A stretch of DNA of 64,000 bases from Vespa crabro (lineage: Eukaryota; Arthropoda; Insecta; Hymenoptera; Vespidae), in assembly GCF_910589235.1 (NCBI RefSeq), contig NC_060965.1, positions 585,001 to 649,000 of the forward strand, given 5' to 3'. This document shows positions 26,192 through 40,662 of this stretch, piece by piece. Numbering within the stretch: the stretch's first letter is position 1; each line of letters begins with the position of its first letter. Made by a program: the position numbers and the translations under genes. Under the pieces are notes generated by a model that made no database searches, was not told the DNA's origin, and saw only the letters and a list, made by a program, of their open reading frames with translations.

Positions 26192-29100
26192 CTAAGGAAA
26201 GGGGAAAAATAAAAGTTAATTAGAATCCTATCTAACGTCGATTCGACTTAATTTAGATTCCTACCATCGATTATTTCTTGCTTCATCTTTTGAAACTCTT
26301 TGCGCACTTCCTTAATTATCTCCGCTTTAAATGCCTCCATTTCTTGTGCCGTCAACGAGGAACCATCGTTAACGCCATTAACTTTGAGAAGCGTGTCCTC
26401 GGAAGCGGAACCAAACCTTTTTCGAACCGACTTTGGTGATTCGGCTCCGTTAGAAAATTTATTGTTTGACGAACTGCTCTTATCCCAAGACTTCTTGTCG
26501 GGCGAACTTTCGGGTTCCTAAAAGTATAGACGCGAGCGTTCGTAATAAAACAAGACGTTTTGACTCGTAAGGGAGAGGGAGAGAGAGAGAGAGAGAGAGA
26601 GAGAAGAACATTTTGTAAAAGCTGGTCTCGTTTAAACGAACCGGTGGTTGTTCAGGTTGCTTCTTCTCAACGGCAGCGCGTCTACGTGCCAGCGTTTTCG
26701 CCATCTCGTCCATCATAGAAGCCATTCCGCCACCTCCGCCTCTTCCCAACGTCCCGTAATTGCCACCACCTCCTCCGCTTCCGCTACTGCTGGTACTCGA
26801 ACCACTATTTTCGACGGGCTGCGTTTGCTGCTGGCGAAGAGAAGAAGATACGTTGTTTAGATAATAAAACGACGAGAGTTTAAGTTTTTCGTCAACATAC
26901 CAACCTGCTTTTTCTTAAGCCTGGCAGCCTGTAGGGCCGCAGCGAGAGAATTGGCATCCGGTTGCGGTGGATCGTTGTTTGTGGTCACGGTGGACGAAGG
27001 GGACGAGGATACGACCACGGGAGCGGTCGAAGCGGAAGAAGAAGAAGAAGAAGCGGAAAGATTCGAGGGATTACTTGCATTAGGCGCGGGTGGAGGAGGA
27101 GGTGGAGGTGGAGCAGCGGGACCAGCCGCCAATGGTACCATGGGAGGCGGTGGTGGAGCATAAGCGTTAGCAGCGACCGCGTGGTGTCCTCCGCTGGCAT
27201 ACTGGTTCACCGAATTCGAGGGGGTACCATAAGGATTCGCGCTGGCGACAGCCTGCACTTGTCCGGTAACGTAAGACGGTGGCTGTGGTTGCGACACGAC
27301 ACCGTACTGCGTTTGGCCTTGTTGCTGAGCTACCACAGCGGCAACGGCGGCAGCAGCGTATTGGCTAGCCGCCGAAGCTGTACCGGCGGCGTACTGAACG
27401 ATCGAACTGTTGCTCGCGTACTGATTGTTAGGGCCGCTACCGCCACCGGCACCGTATTGCGTACCCTGACCGCCGACCACAGCATACTGATTGGTCTGAC
27501 TGGTCTGACCAGCCTGACCACCGCTACCGTACACGTTACTACCCTGTCCGTTGTTCCCGTAAAAGCTGTTCTGACCGGCAGACGCGTACTGATTCGGATT
27601 CTGACCTACGACCACGACGGATCCGGTAACGTTTGGATTCGAATACTGATTGTTACCGGGCGCTCCTCCGCCGTACTGATTACCCTGATTCTGTGCCGCG
27701 TAGATCGATTGCGATTGAGATTGCGTTTGGGAGGATGGCGATTGTGCGTACTGATTTATCATCATCGGGGGTGGCGGTACGGGTGCATTGAAGTTTATCA
27801 TAGACGGCGGACACGGAGGAGCGGGTGGTGCCGCGGGTGGTTGCGGTGGTGGTACCGGAGGTCCACCTCCGCCAGCGGATAAAGGACCACCGGCCGTAGA
27901 GACTATCGGTCCTTGCATCCCCTGAATCGCCGGTTGCTGTTGCGGTTGCGTCTGCTGTTGAGCGGCTTGTTGCTGCTGTTGAGGTTGCGGCGCCGGTGGT
28001 GCGGACGACGTTCTGTGATGACCCGATTGTTGCTGCTGTTGTTGCTGCTGTTGCTGCTGCTGTTGCGTCGTTGGCGGACAGCTCGGTGAAATGGCGCTCG
28101 GACTGTTCGTTGCTGTATAGAAGCGTTTCAACGTTCTAACCAATTTCTTTCTTTTTTCTTTTTCTTTTTTATTTCCTTTTTTAAACCAACGCCCTAATCC
28201 TCCATATACTTATACAAATTAATTCTCATAATAACGAATGGTTATAACTTACGAGAAAGTTAGAGTCCATTATCACAGTTACCAACGACAGCCTGTAAGA
28301 GTGCTCTTAAATAACGTACCTTGACTCTGTTGGGACATTCTACGCTCCTGAATGATCGCCACGTCTTCTCTGGTCATAGTCCTAGATTCAGAACGAAAAC
28401 GATTACAATACAAAACGACGGTGTTACACGTAGGATGATGCACGTATGGTTAGTGCAAAGCGTGTTCGATCAGCCAACTAGACTAACAAATAGAAAAGTA
28501 TTATGTCTCTAGCGATCAGCTATATCTAGAGAACAATGGTGTCTAAAGTTCGTGTTAACCACCCTAGCGATAACAATTCCTCCTATTAACCATGGGTTCT
28601 TGAGAAAAGGTTTATATGTTATATCTATTCGACGTACATATGTATATCAATAAATAGAGACGAATAATATGCAGTCGTTCGTAATCTCGAAGCGATATTT
28701 GTTCGAGATTAAATTACTACAGCAGGCTACCGCTAAGGTGGATAAATATTAATATCACGTTACAGACCCCGTAAGGACGCTCGTGGAATATGTCAACTAA
28801 CGTCTAAAATTTATCGATAAGTTCAACGCATTATTTACATAGATTATCGCTATTACTATTATTTTATGCGCTTCATCTAACAAGTACCAAAGGAGGACCC
28901 GGCGCTATATACGAGCGTTGGGATGAAAAAGCCATGGATATAAGATAGAGAAAGAGAAGGTGGAGAGAATGAGTAAACACAGCTGAGTACCCGAGTACCG
29001 TTTCTAATCTTGTACCGTCGTGTCTACTGCATCTGCATTAAACACTGCCCGTGTGAGATATCCAACGCGATTACTATTCGACGAATTTCTTTATAACATT

Positions 29101-30511
29101 TTCATATACCCGTCGGATCTTTTCGAAAAAAAAAAGTTGAAAAGAAAAAAAATTAATAAAAATAAAGAAAGAAAAAAAAGACAAATTAAAAAAAGAAAAA
29201 AAAAGGTGAATGAACCAACGCGAGCGAAAGGACGTCTCCCGGTTTCAGTTTTTAATACGATGAATATTTTTCTCTTCTTTTCTTTTGCAAAAAGAGAGAG
29301 CGAGAGCGAGAGAGAGAGAGGGCGTTCGTTCAACCGAGAAAAACATTTCTCGGAATGGATGGTTTCAATATAAATACTGGCGAGCGTTGAATGGTGAGAC
29401 AAGTAGAAAAACGAATTGCCGTAGCTCCTCGAATGGCTCGTACGCATTAACGAACGATGACTATTTTCAATGGAACTTCGAGCGAGCACACTCAGCGACA
29501 ACGTGGCTTGATATATTACACGAAAATGCAATATCTCGAATCGGAATTATAAATTTCCCTTTCTCTTTCTCTCTCTTTCCCTTTTTTTCCTCTTTTTTTA
29601 CAATTACAAGTACGAAACGTAACGCGAAAAATCAAAAACGACCACGTATACTGACATTTTACGATTTCGAGTTATTTTCGTCGACGGTCGACACCGTCCC
29701 GCATACACTCCGAACATAATTTTCGGAGGTCTCGAAAAGGTTATTTCCTTTCTCTCCATTTATATTCGTACACATTCACCAGAGTACGTGTTGTAGGAAA
29801 CTTAAGCATTGAAATGTCAAAGAAATGTTTAATCAATTAGAAGAATGCAAAAGCTATCATTGCATCGTGTGATAGAGTGATCGTGATACTAGTGTGGGTG
29901 GGGTTCGTGGGGGGGGGGGGGGGGGGGTTCGGTCAAAAAATGAAAGTCATTAGAGGACAAAGTTTGAAAGGGTGAAATGATTTTCAAACTAAGTATATGA
30001 TATCGTAAGAAATATTGTGTGAAATTATTTCGATAGGCAGATTTGTTCCTTCTTCTCTTTGACATTATCAAAATGTTTTAGCTTGTAAAAATTGAGATTA
30101 TGAAAGATCGTCGAATGAATTTAACACAAAATTTCTTTTACGATCAGACTTGAGATATCCCAAATTGTAAATCACGAGTACATGGATAATATCGTCGCTT
30201 AAAAGGCGCAAAATCACCTCGTGAGTCCCTCGGCCGGTGAGCCACGCGAACAGCCCACCTGAATGACGGTGGTGACGGCGTTACTAACGGATGGATGATG
30301 ACTGGGGGTTGGTGTCGGGGGCCCCACGGAGAGACCCGTTTGGCCCCCGGCAGGAAGATGGCCCAAAGACAAGGAGACTCGCGCGCTATGACCTTGACTG
30401 GAACCACGCAACTATGACCAAAGGCTCTCAACCCAAAAGGAAGGGGGCTGCTGATTGAACGTCTACGCGTTTTCTTCGAGAAAATTCACGAGATTTCTAA
30501 CGTTTTGATAT

Positions 30512-30542
<31 letters not shown>

Positions 30543-31004
30543 GAAGAAAAAGGAAAAGAAAAAAAAAACAGAACCACAAATAAGGAAACGCATGTACGTT
30601 CTTACAGCGGAGCCTTAAATCTTCGTAACCGAAGTAGTAATTTTATCCAGCGATACTGGACGATCGGTAGGTTCGGTACGAATGAATCAAACTGTTTTTC
30701 GCTCGATCAAAATGATCGAATAAATTTTAACGAACGGTCGGAACGAAAAGTTCGTTCGAGCTGAACAGTGCGATACAATGACTTTGACAAATGAATATTT
30801 CAAACTCGTTCGATGATTCTAATAATAAAACGCTTCTACGACACGGCATTCTTTTTAATGTGATCGTCCGTAGACAGGACAAGAAAAAAAGAAAAAAGAA
30901 AAGAAAGTGTTAACAAGCAAAAGATCACCGACCTGTATCCCATGTCCTCCTCGTACTGAGCATTCGCTAGCTGCTGCTGCGGCTGTTGTTGTTGCTGCGG
31001 CTGT

Positions 31005-31051
<47 letters not shown>

Positions 31052-31056
31052 TTGTA

Positions 31057-31091
<35 letters not shown>

Positions 31092-32960
31092 TGATAAACA
31101 GGTTGCTGCTGAGTCGTCGGTGCGACTGCCGGACCCAGACTTCTTGATATGTTGCTTCCGTTGCTTAGCACCTACGCAACCGGTCGAACAATTGAATCGA
31201 ATTGAATTGAATTATACTCTGTTAAATGTCCTGGGACTGCGGCATCGAGGAGGGTAAGCGTAAATGCAGGGAAAAATTTAATACTCGCACCTACATTAAT
31301 TTCGGGCCATCGAGAGAGAAGGTCGAAAAAAGAAATGATCGTTGATTCAACTAAAGGCTTATTAAGTTAAATGTAATAATCTTCGGAGTAATTTACAAGA
31401 TAAGATGCAAATTTAGATTATCGAAAGAAAAAAAGTTTCTTAAGTATCTTTGGAAATGTTCCAATGTTGTCTTTTCCCTGTTCGAGTTATTATATAAACG
31501 AAAGAGAAAGAGTTTCCAGATAATTAGTAGATATCTCAATTAAAAGTGTCACGTCGGTAATGAGATACGATCAATTCTAAGATCACCGCGACTAATTGTA
31601 ATTGCCACGAAACTAATTATTCCCCCGCTCTTTATCCTGCGATATTAACGATGCGATGACGAAGCGGTGTCTTTTGCAATTTATACCGAAAAAGAGATGC
31701 AAGGTCGTTTGGAGGAGGATGATGACCGAAATTAATTTAACAGACCACCCTCTTTTTGTCTGGATAACCACACGATAACGGTCAGCTAATAGTCGTCGTC
31801 CTGTCCCGGTAGCTAACAAGAGCTATCGTGAAAGAGGGTCCGAGAATGAAAAATCATCCTAGAAAAAAATTTCTCATAGTTTTTCACGAATTTTGAAGCT
31901 TATCGAAGATATAAAAATAGATTTATCGGGTAACTAATCGCAAACGTCGAAATGATTTGGAAACTCTTACGTGTGACTTGAATACTATCTGATAAGTTTA
32001 TTTTTTTTTTTTCTTTTTTTTTTTTCCAACATGAAGAGAAAACTTACGTCAAGAGCTTGAAGCATAGCAGTCGCAAAAGCGTCGGCATCGTCCTTACTAG
32101 AAAAATTCAGTCCGTAAACCTGCTTGTTGTCTCTCCATTGATGGAACGTGACCGTTGCTTGATTATATTTCAGTCCTTTAAGGATGGCGCAATTGATAAC
32201 GATCTCGTGATCCTGTAACTTTCTCCCAACGACGCGGAAGGTGTTGTTCACCTGATGGTGATATAGCTGGACCTTGGAAAGTCCTGCCGAGGTACCACTC
32301 GGTATCCATTTTTTGTTGACGTCGTCGTAGACCATCACCGCCGCCCGAGCGGATGATATGCTCACTTCGCTGAAAATAATTAGAGAGAAAAAAAAAAGTT
32401 GTTCTTTAATTACGATGAAAAAGTTGGTAAAGCCAGGGATCATCGTTCGTAGTATGATAAAAAAGAGAAAAAAGAGAGAGAAAGACAGAGACAGAATGAA
32501 AAAGCTTCGTTAAGATGAATCTTCCGCGACCAGGATAGGTATCTGCTAACTACGAGCATTTGCATTTGCTCGTTAGCGATTTAAATAACTCTCAAGCGTG
32601 AAAAACCTTCGACTTCTTGATATAATTCGATAATTCTCTTGCAATTAATTAATAATGTTACTCGTAACGTTTAATCGTGGTATACCAGCTCAGATTTCTA
32701 ATCAGCCAATGCAATCGCTCGCGAGACGGTATTCAACAGCGTAGCATATAAATATATAAATATATATATATATATGTATGTATAGAGCTACATATCTAGC
32801 TATGTACTTAGGTATAAAAGTATGCTATGCAACTATATTTTTCTCTAGAACATTACGCGTGAAAGTAGCGTGACTCGATTTGCTAGCTAAAAAAGAACGC
32901 CTAAGGTCGACGTAAAAGTGAGAACGCAAAGCAGCTCATTGACATACGTATGTTCATATA

Positions 32961-32996
<36 letters not shown>

Positions 32997-34698
32997 GTAC
33001 GTATCACCAGGAGCCGAGTAGTCATTCAATTTGTTTGCGTAACATCTAATCCAATGAAAAATCCCTTCGACTTCTCGTCCGGTTTGAGTGTCGTTCGTGT
33101 ATCGTACGAGATCGAATCTCTTCTACTACATCGCTGTAAGCACGCGCGTTTATTTGTACCTCAAAAATCATTTCGAGTTTTCTCACGTATCCATGTAAAA
33201 CGTCTGTGAATGGAAAGAGAAAACGTTTTGAATGACAATAATGTAAAAAAAAAAATTCATCTTTTTGTTTCTTTTTTATTTTTTCGATAAAGAGAAAAGT
33301 GAATGGTTCGAAAACGTTTTCTCGATAGGATCGCATATCGTATCGCTAAAGCGCGCATTTCGAATACCACGAGATGAGAAAAGCTCGCTTAGTATTTATG
33401 ATTACTTTTTTTCCTTTAAAAACATGACTCTTATCGTTCTCGCGACGATGCCAAAGCAATAATCCGCATTTAATCTCTAAAGGACACACCTTTCAGAGTA
33501 ATTAAAAAAGAAGAAATGAAAAGAAAGATATGGATAGAAGAAGAAAGAAAATGTTCGGTTAAGTTCCACGAGAGATTATTTCCGACGATAAATCCGCAAG
33601 GCTTTCTCGGTTCGCGGAGAGATTGAGAACGTGAGCTGTTTCAACGGGCTACACGTTGATTCGAAACGAAACGATGCTGCTGTTGCTGCTGCTGTTGCTA
33701 TTGCTGTTGCTGCTGCCACTACTGCGCTTCTTGTAGACGGATATTTTTCTTGCTTCCTTGGCTTCGACGACGAGACGAAGAGATCACGTTTTAAAGAAAG
33801 AAAGAAAAAAAAAAGAAAGAAAGAAAGAAAGGAAGAAAAAAAAAACAGGTCGGAATATCTCCGAAAATGACACGAAGCGTATCTTCCACCTCGATCATCC
33901 TATATAAAATCTCTTTCCTGTGTATTTTCGTATATACAAGTTTTTGTATATATATAAACACGGAAAGAGAAAGCACAGAAGAAAAAAAGAAAGGTAAGAG
34001 AGAGAAAGAGAGAGATTAATGAAAAAAGGAAGGGGAAACTCGATCGAAATTTCGAAAAAGGAAGAAAAAAGAAAAAAAAAACGGGCAAAATGGTGGTGTC
34101 TCGGGAAAATGTTCCTGTGAAATAGTTTTTTGTTTTCCTTCTCTCTTTCTCTCTCTCTCTGTCTCTCTCTGCCATATCGGATGGCGCCTGTCGAGGATAC
34201 CCGACGAAAAAAAAAAAAAACCGGCCAGATAGAGGATGAGAGATAAAAGCCGATATTAGCATGTAGCACTACCATGCCCAGTGATATTTCCAGATAGGTA
34301 GCTCTCGTCGATTCGTCGTTGCTTGTTATCGCGACAAGACCGTATTGCTTGTGGTGGTTTCATCGATAGCGATGCTGCCTACTTTGCATCGCATCCATGT
34401 TCACGCTTGGTTCGAGATGGGTGTACCGTTAGATCATCGTCCTCCTAAGTCTTCCTCAACCTGTTACCTCGACTTTGTTGCTATTTCAAAAGAAACTTTC
34501 GATCTTTCGCGCAAGACGAACTTATAACTCTCCATCGAACTGTTACAATTACTCTCCGTTGAGATTTCCGATACCGTGAATGTATAAGTTCTACTTCTCT
34601 TTGATTTGCTTCTTCTTCCTACTACTCCTCCTCCTCCTCCTCCTCCTCCTCTTTCGTCGTCTAGCCGGTTTCGAGTTCTCAATGTATCATTCTGATAG

Positions 34699-34746
<48 letters not shown>

Positions 34747-37691
34747 CGGTATTAAAGAGAGTTTAGTAAAAGTCAAGCTCAATCCCACGTCGTACATGCA
34801 TACATATGTACATTTCGATTACATCTCGCTGTCACTCGAATAATCGACGTGAACTGTGCGATCAACGAATTATTCTTATCCGCTTCTTCCGCTCGAAATC
34901 ACAAATGACATTTCACGCTGCTTCGATTCGTACGATCGGGCTTTTGCTTTGCGACCAGTTTTATCCGAAAAATGAGATGAAGTTCCTTTTAGGAAAAATG
35001 AACGATATCGTTTACGTTTTTTAAACGAATTTATATAAAATCGAAACACGTTCTCGCATTAGTAACCAATAATCACATTTAGTAACTTTTGACTAAAGCT
35101 ACACTTAACGTTCTAAACGAATTAAGATGATAATAACGTCAACGTTGAAGCGTTATTCGCGTATATTGAGCTAAAACTTTCTATTTTAATCGTGTTTCCG
35201 TTTGCCCCGATAATCGAGTTCACCTCCAGTACGAGATTCTGATCCGTTCGGTTTGGAAAATGAGAGGAAAATAAACAAAGACGACGATAAGAAGGAGAAG
35301 ATGAGGACGAAGGGAAAAGGAGTGGTGGAGAGGGGGTGTAACCCTAAGCACGATAAAATTAGCTCATCGATTCACGGAAGAACTCCTGGACGGTGTTACT
35401 TTCACCGCGATTGATCGTTAAAACAAGTCTCCGTTCGGTCGCGAAACAGGAACAGGACGAGGTAGGATGTGGGTAAGATACTGCCACATCCATCACTTCC
35501 TCCTCGGTGCTGTTGCACGTACTACACTTACTACTCGACACCGAGCTAGAAGTAGCGATAACGCGACTTCGACGTGAGGTTTGACCAACTCGACGATAGC
35601 CACATTTAACCGACTGACGTGGAATCGATCGAGAATCGATCATGTATGACGTTTGAAAGTTCTACGATAACAAAGTCGATTTTTTGTTTTGTTTTTTTAA
35701 AAGATAAATATATCCTCGATAAAGTATTTCGTTCAGACTAGTTGATGTCGTTTACAGGAGTTTATTCCTTGTCTTGCTTTTTTTTTCTTTTTTCTTTTTT
35801 CTTTTTTTTTTTCTTTTTTTTTTTTTAAGACAAAATTTACGATGAAATTCTAAGGATAAGATCGTACTCGAGGGTTGGTTCTTGGAATAACCGAATCGAT
35901 GAACGACGCTCGTAGCGAGAAAGAAAAATATTGGAGGACGATATAAATCGGGAACTTTAGTAGGTCGGACTTCCACGAAATAATAACTAAACCCTCTGAA
36001 TTTTCTAAGAGTCGTTTATACGAAGGATCAACGACGGCGGTTTAGATTTCAATGAAAATGATGATCGTCTGTAGTTATTTATTATTGTCAGGGCAGACTC
36101 TCCTCGTCGACTATTTGCAGGAAAGCTTCCCCATTGAACCACCGAATGAATTATCGATTTAACGCTATTTTGAATTCGGCTCGCTCGAGGGAGTTTGCAA
36201 TTTGAATCGTGGTTATCGGTTCTCTCACTGATAAACAATGTGATAGTTTTGATCGTAGAGTATTGTTAACGCAAAAAGATAAACGTGATATATAGTTGAA
36301 AATGTCAAGGTAAAGTTTAAAACATTGATATTTACCTAAATACGTGTACATTGAATGAAATAACACCTCGAGTAACATTATGTTAGACGCGATTAGAATT
36401 TTCAATGGTTACGAGAAAAGGCTCGTATAGAATAGTAGGTAAGTACCGTATGTAAGTACCTGCTGCGAGAGATCCAAACCAAATAATAATATTCTCGCGT
36501 GTCGTAAACTCACCGTTACAATTATTCAGAAAAAATTTATACGTGTTTTCCATTCTCTATGAATTGCATGAGTTCTCATAAAGGGCAACGCGTTAACGAT
36601 CGGTATACTCGTTCAAATATTTCAGAGTTCTCGAATTTCTTCTCTCGAGAACTCCACGCGGGTGGTACGGATCTAAGAACGTTTCGCGTTTCCTTACGCT
36701 TTATTTTCGTATTTTTCCTATCTTACCACGACCAACGTGACGTCCTACCGTATGGAAGAACTACTACGTTGGAAAAAATATAAAAGAAAGAATCTTACGA
36801 TTTGTTTTTTCTTTTTTGTCCTTTTTCATTTCCTACCAATCATCCCCTCCCCTCCTTCTCGTCTTCTCCCTCCTCTTTTCTTTTTCGTATCGCTCGACGT
36901 TCTGCGAATAGGAACGAAATAGTTAAGAAATTCAGGTCATAACAATCATCTCCCCCAGCATTACCACGTGCTCCTTTCGGTGTTGGTGACTGTCGAGAAT
37001 TAGGACGATTAATTGTTCGGGTTAATGACTGCGACGCTTCAGAAAAGAATTTAAATATCGACCTGACGGCTGCGAGATTTAATTTTATTCGAGGTTGCCC
37101 GATAAAGAATACCGAGATATTCAGGAAACATTTTACACAAATTTATCCTATTGATTCTCAATAAATGTTTCAATTATGGATCGGTGACGTCAATTTCTCA
37201 TTCGTTATCGCATACATTTATATATTATCGATAACACAGATTCTCTTGAAAAATCGAGAACAACCGCTTGATCTCCCGATACATTCTTCTTCTTTTTTTT
37301 TTTTTTTGTTCTTACTAATAATAATCTCATTTTCAAAAGAGTACTTAAAAAAAAAAAAAAAAGAAAAAAAGAAAAAGATGAGAGAAAAAGAGAGTGATAG
37401 AGAAAAACTGCCTTCTAATTTTCATCGAATTGTTTCCGATTAATGCGTTGAAAAAGGATAGAAGAAACGTTCCGTTTCCCTTTTGTACTCTCTCACTTCC
37501 GTCGATGACGTCGATGATGTTGTATGGATACCTAATACATTCATAGACATGCACAACATACGTGTACCGTTCCGCTCTCCAACTTGACTGCATCTCGAAG
37601 CTTTCTCTATAACGAATGCAACAATGTAAAATGATGATGCGATTGTCGCACTAAACAACGCATCATTTCGTTTTGCAAATGAGCCTACGCT

Positions 37692-37737
<46 letters not shown>

Positions 37738-37830
37738 TCCTCGAATATCAAAGATAGAAGCGATATAAGATTGTATGCACGGATCGACTGATATGTGCTT
37801 TCTTTATCTCTTTCTCTTGACATAGAGATG

Positions 37831-37863
<33 letters not shown>

Positions 37864-38977
37864 GGAGAAGGAAAGAGGAAACGGTGAATGCATATGCATA
37901 TTTATTCAGCAAGAAAGCGAGAGAGAGAAAGCACGAGGGCTATCGGTGTTAGCCCGGAGAAGCATCGAGTTACTTCCGCGAGATACCAGCTTTTCATGCT
38001 TTATGCTCTGAGAGTTACAACATCCTGCAAAGCGTAACAAACATGTGAGCGAGAGAGCGCTTGCTATTGGGAACGCCGCACGACAAATTTATATCGCCTA
38101 AGGCATTTTCCCCTATAGAACCGAGAGCACCGGTTGTATAATAATTTATTAGATTTCTCGACGCATCTTGTTCGACCTTGCACCGGCCTAACATAAATCT
38201 TTTCTCGCCTAGAGTATACTCTTCTGTGGTCGTTCATGTATGATGACGTATGACGTATAAGTTACATTGATTTCCTAGAAAATCAACAACATTGTATCAA
38301 TTAAAGAGAGATTTTTCTAAAGAAAATTTTAACCAGGCATTTTAACAACGAGGTCAACGAGTTCGTTCACACCAATGGACTTTAATCTTGAAGTTAGTCC
38401 CAGGTTTAGAAGGCTAAAAAGGCTTGCGACGTTCTCTAATCTGGCTGAAGGTAGTAAGGTAGGAAAATTCCCCTCTGACAGTGGAGACGTGAGTCAGATT
38501 GTAAGAGACGACAGTCTGGGCTTATTCGGTCGCCGTTGAAACCTAGAACGGATACTCTTCAAAAGAAGGAAAGGAAGAGTATGGCTTTGTCTTTAAAGAC
38601 AACCGATACAATCGCCGAAAGTAGCAACACAGCAATAGCAGCAGCAGCAGCAGCAGCAGCAGCATATGGTAACTGAACGGGAACATTAATTGGATAGGTA
38701 AGTCAAGCCCCGACGACACTCGAGTAGTTCTTCGTTCGTTCAACCGATGTTATGCGTCTAATATACAGGGTGTAAAAGAAATATACAGAGTTTGATCGGA
38801 GAAGAATTAATCAAAATGTATAAAGAAATTAAAGGATCGATCGAATCGAAAGATAAATCAAACGTTTATCAAGCATCTATATATTTCTTACGTCTAGTTT
38901 GTTCGACTTACTCCTATATTATACAAATGGTTACAATTTTTAAATAGCTTCTTCGAACACCCTATATATACATATAC

Positions 38978-39029
<52 letters not shown>

Positions 39030-39488
39030 CTTTCCCCTCGTTCCTAAACCACCCACATCCCTCTTTACCCCCTGTGAACGTACAATGTATCATCTTTTCA
39101 CCGGGGGACCATGCACCGGTCTCGCGTGTCACCGGCTTCGAAATAAAGGTACGAAGCTACCAAGGACACGAGGGATGTAGAAATCTACAGGGTATCTTCT
39201 TCATCTTCTTCTTCTTCTCCTCTTCCTTCTTTTTATTATACTTTATCCTTTGTGTACGAGACAGCTTGGACGCGGACATTGTACTATTTTAAATGTAAGC
39301 TGAACCCTTAAAGAATTTGATAAATCTATCAACGGTTTAATTCTACGTTTAAAGATTTCTCTTGATATTTTTTTCTACGTTGAACGAAGGAGTAGAGAAG
39401 AAATAGTAGGAGGAGACTCTATCAATTTCGTTGTAACTACACGACCGTCTGTATTCTCTCTGTGATCTATTTCGTTAGACGAAGAGTT

Positions 39489-39552
<64 letters not shown>

Positions 39553-39879
39553 AATCATACTTGTCAATGCACGCTGATCTAACGTTTCCGTTTGATAGTC
39601 GACATAACTTCAACGTCTTTAACATTCCCGACGAAATTTGACGAGTATATACAGACGTTTATCCAGCCACTGGCAAAGTTCAACGAAAGAAGAACGACGC
39701 GTTTCGGTTTCCACTAACCTCGTTTTCTCAAACTCACTTCAAACTTCCTGTCGATCGGATGTCGCAAAAATATACGGAACTAAATCGAAGTCTTGACACG
39801 GGTTGGAAGGCTATGAAATCTGTACCTACTTAGTTGCTTGGCAGAAAAGGCAAATCGATTTTTCTACGATATTGTTTTA

Positions 39880-39917
<38 letters not shown>

Positions 39918-40471
39918 TATCATTACATTTATCAAATTTTATTTGTCCAACATCTAGAAGAAATATCAGTTATTACAGAAAAAACGATTAAAAGAATCAT
40001 ATGAAAGTTAAAAAAATATATATTTTTGATTAATGCTAAAGTAAAAAAAAAAAAAAAAAAAAGTTAAGGATACATTTCTGATAAAATTTATTATTCTTTC
40101 TTATTCATCTTTTCTTATTTCCATTTTCCTTTTCTTTTTCGTTCAAGCTCTCTATCTCTTTCTTTTCAAGGTACGCAGCAATTATTGCTAACTAACTCAG
40201 AAGCGACCCCGTTTGTGCCTTTTGGCACGTACCTCTTAATTAAACTCATGAGTGAGCACGAGAAGACTCTGTTAGTGTGCATAGGAAAAAAAGAAGGCAG
40301 CTTTAGACAAGTGGAACGATTCGTAACAAAGGCATATAAGGCAATGAGAGAACGTCAACGGATCTCGTTTGAACTTAAAGAGTTTCCTCTTTCAAGAGGA
40401 AAGGTTACAAAGAGAAGGAAGGGAAATTTTTCGGCAAGAATAACGGATTTGTGTGATATAAGTGTGTGCGA

Positions 40472-40521
<50 letters not shown>

Positions 40522-40631
40522 AATCTTTACTTCAACAACAAAAGCATCTTTGTTACAAAATTCGATCCTAACGAAAAAGCTTCGTTCGATGCAACATGAT
40601 AATGGCACGAACACTTCTACTTCTTTTTCTT

Positions 40632-40662
<31 letters not shown>

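Noticed and set aside
26951..27882. Plus-strand frames of 70 to 306 codons opposite ena
   Set aside because: Antisense shadows of the proline/glutamine-rich ena exon.
33673..33725. CAG/CAA-like run on the minus strand as a possible polyQ exon
   Set aside because: No open frame of useful length with fitting splice sites; probably an intronic microsatellite.
35359..35643. 94-codon minus-strand open frame in ena intron 1, less repetitive than its neighbours
   Set aside because: No splice donor in the phase 2 needed to join the EVH1 exon and no recognisable homology; it may be untranslated or chance.
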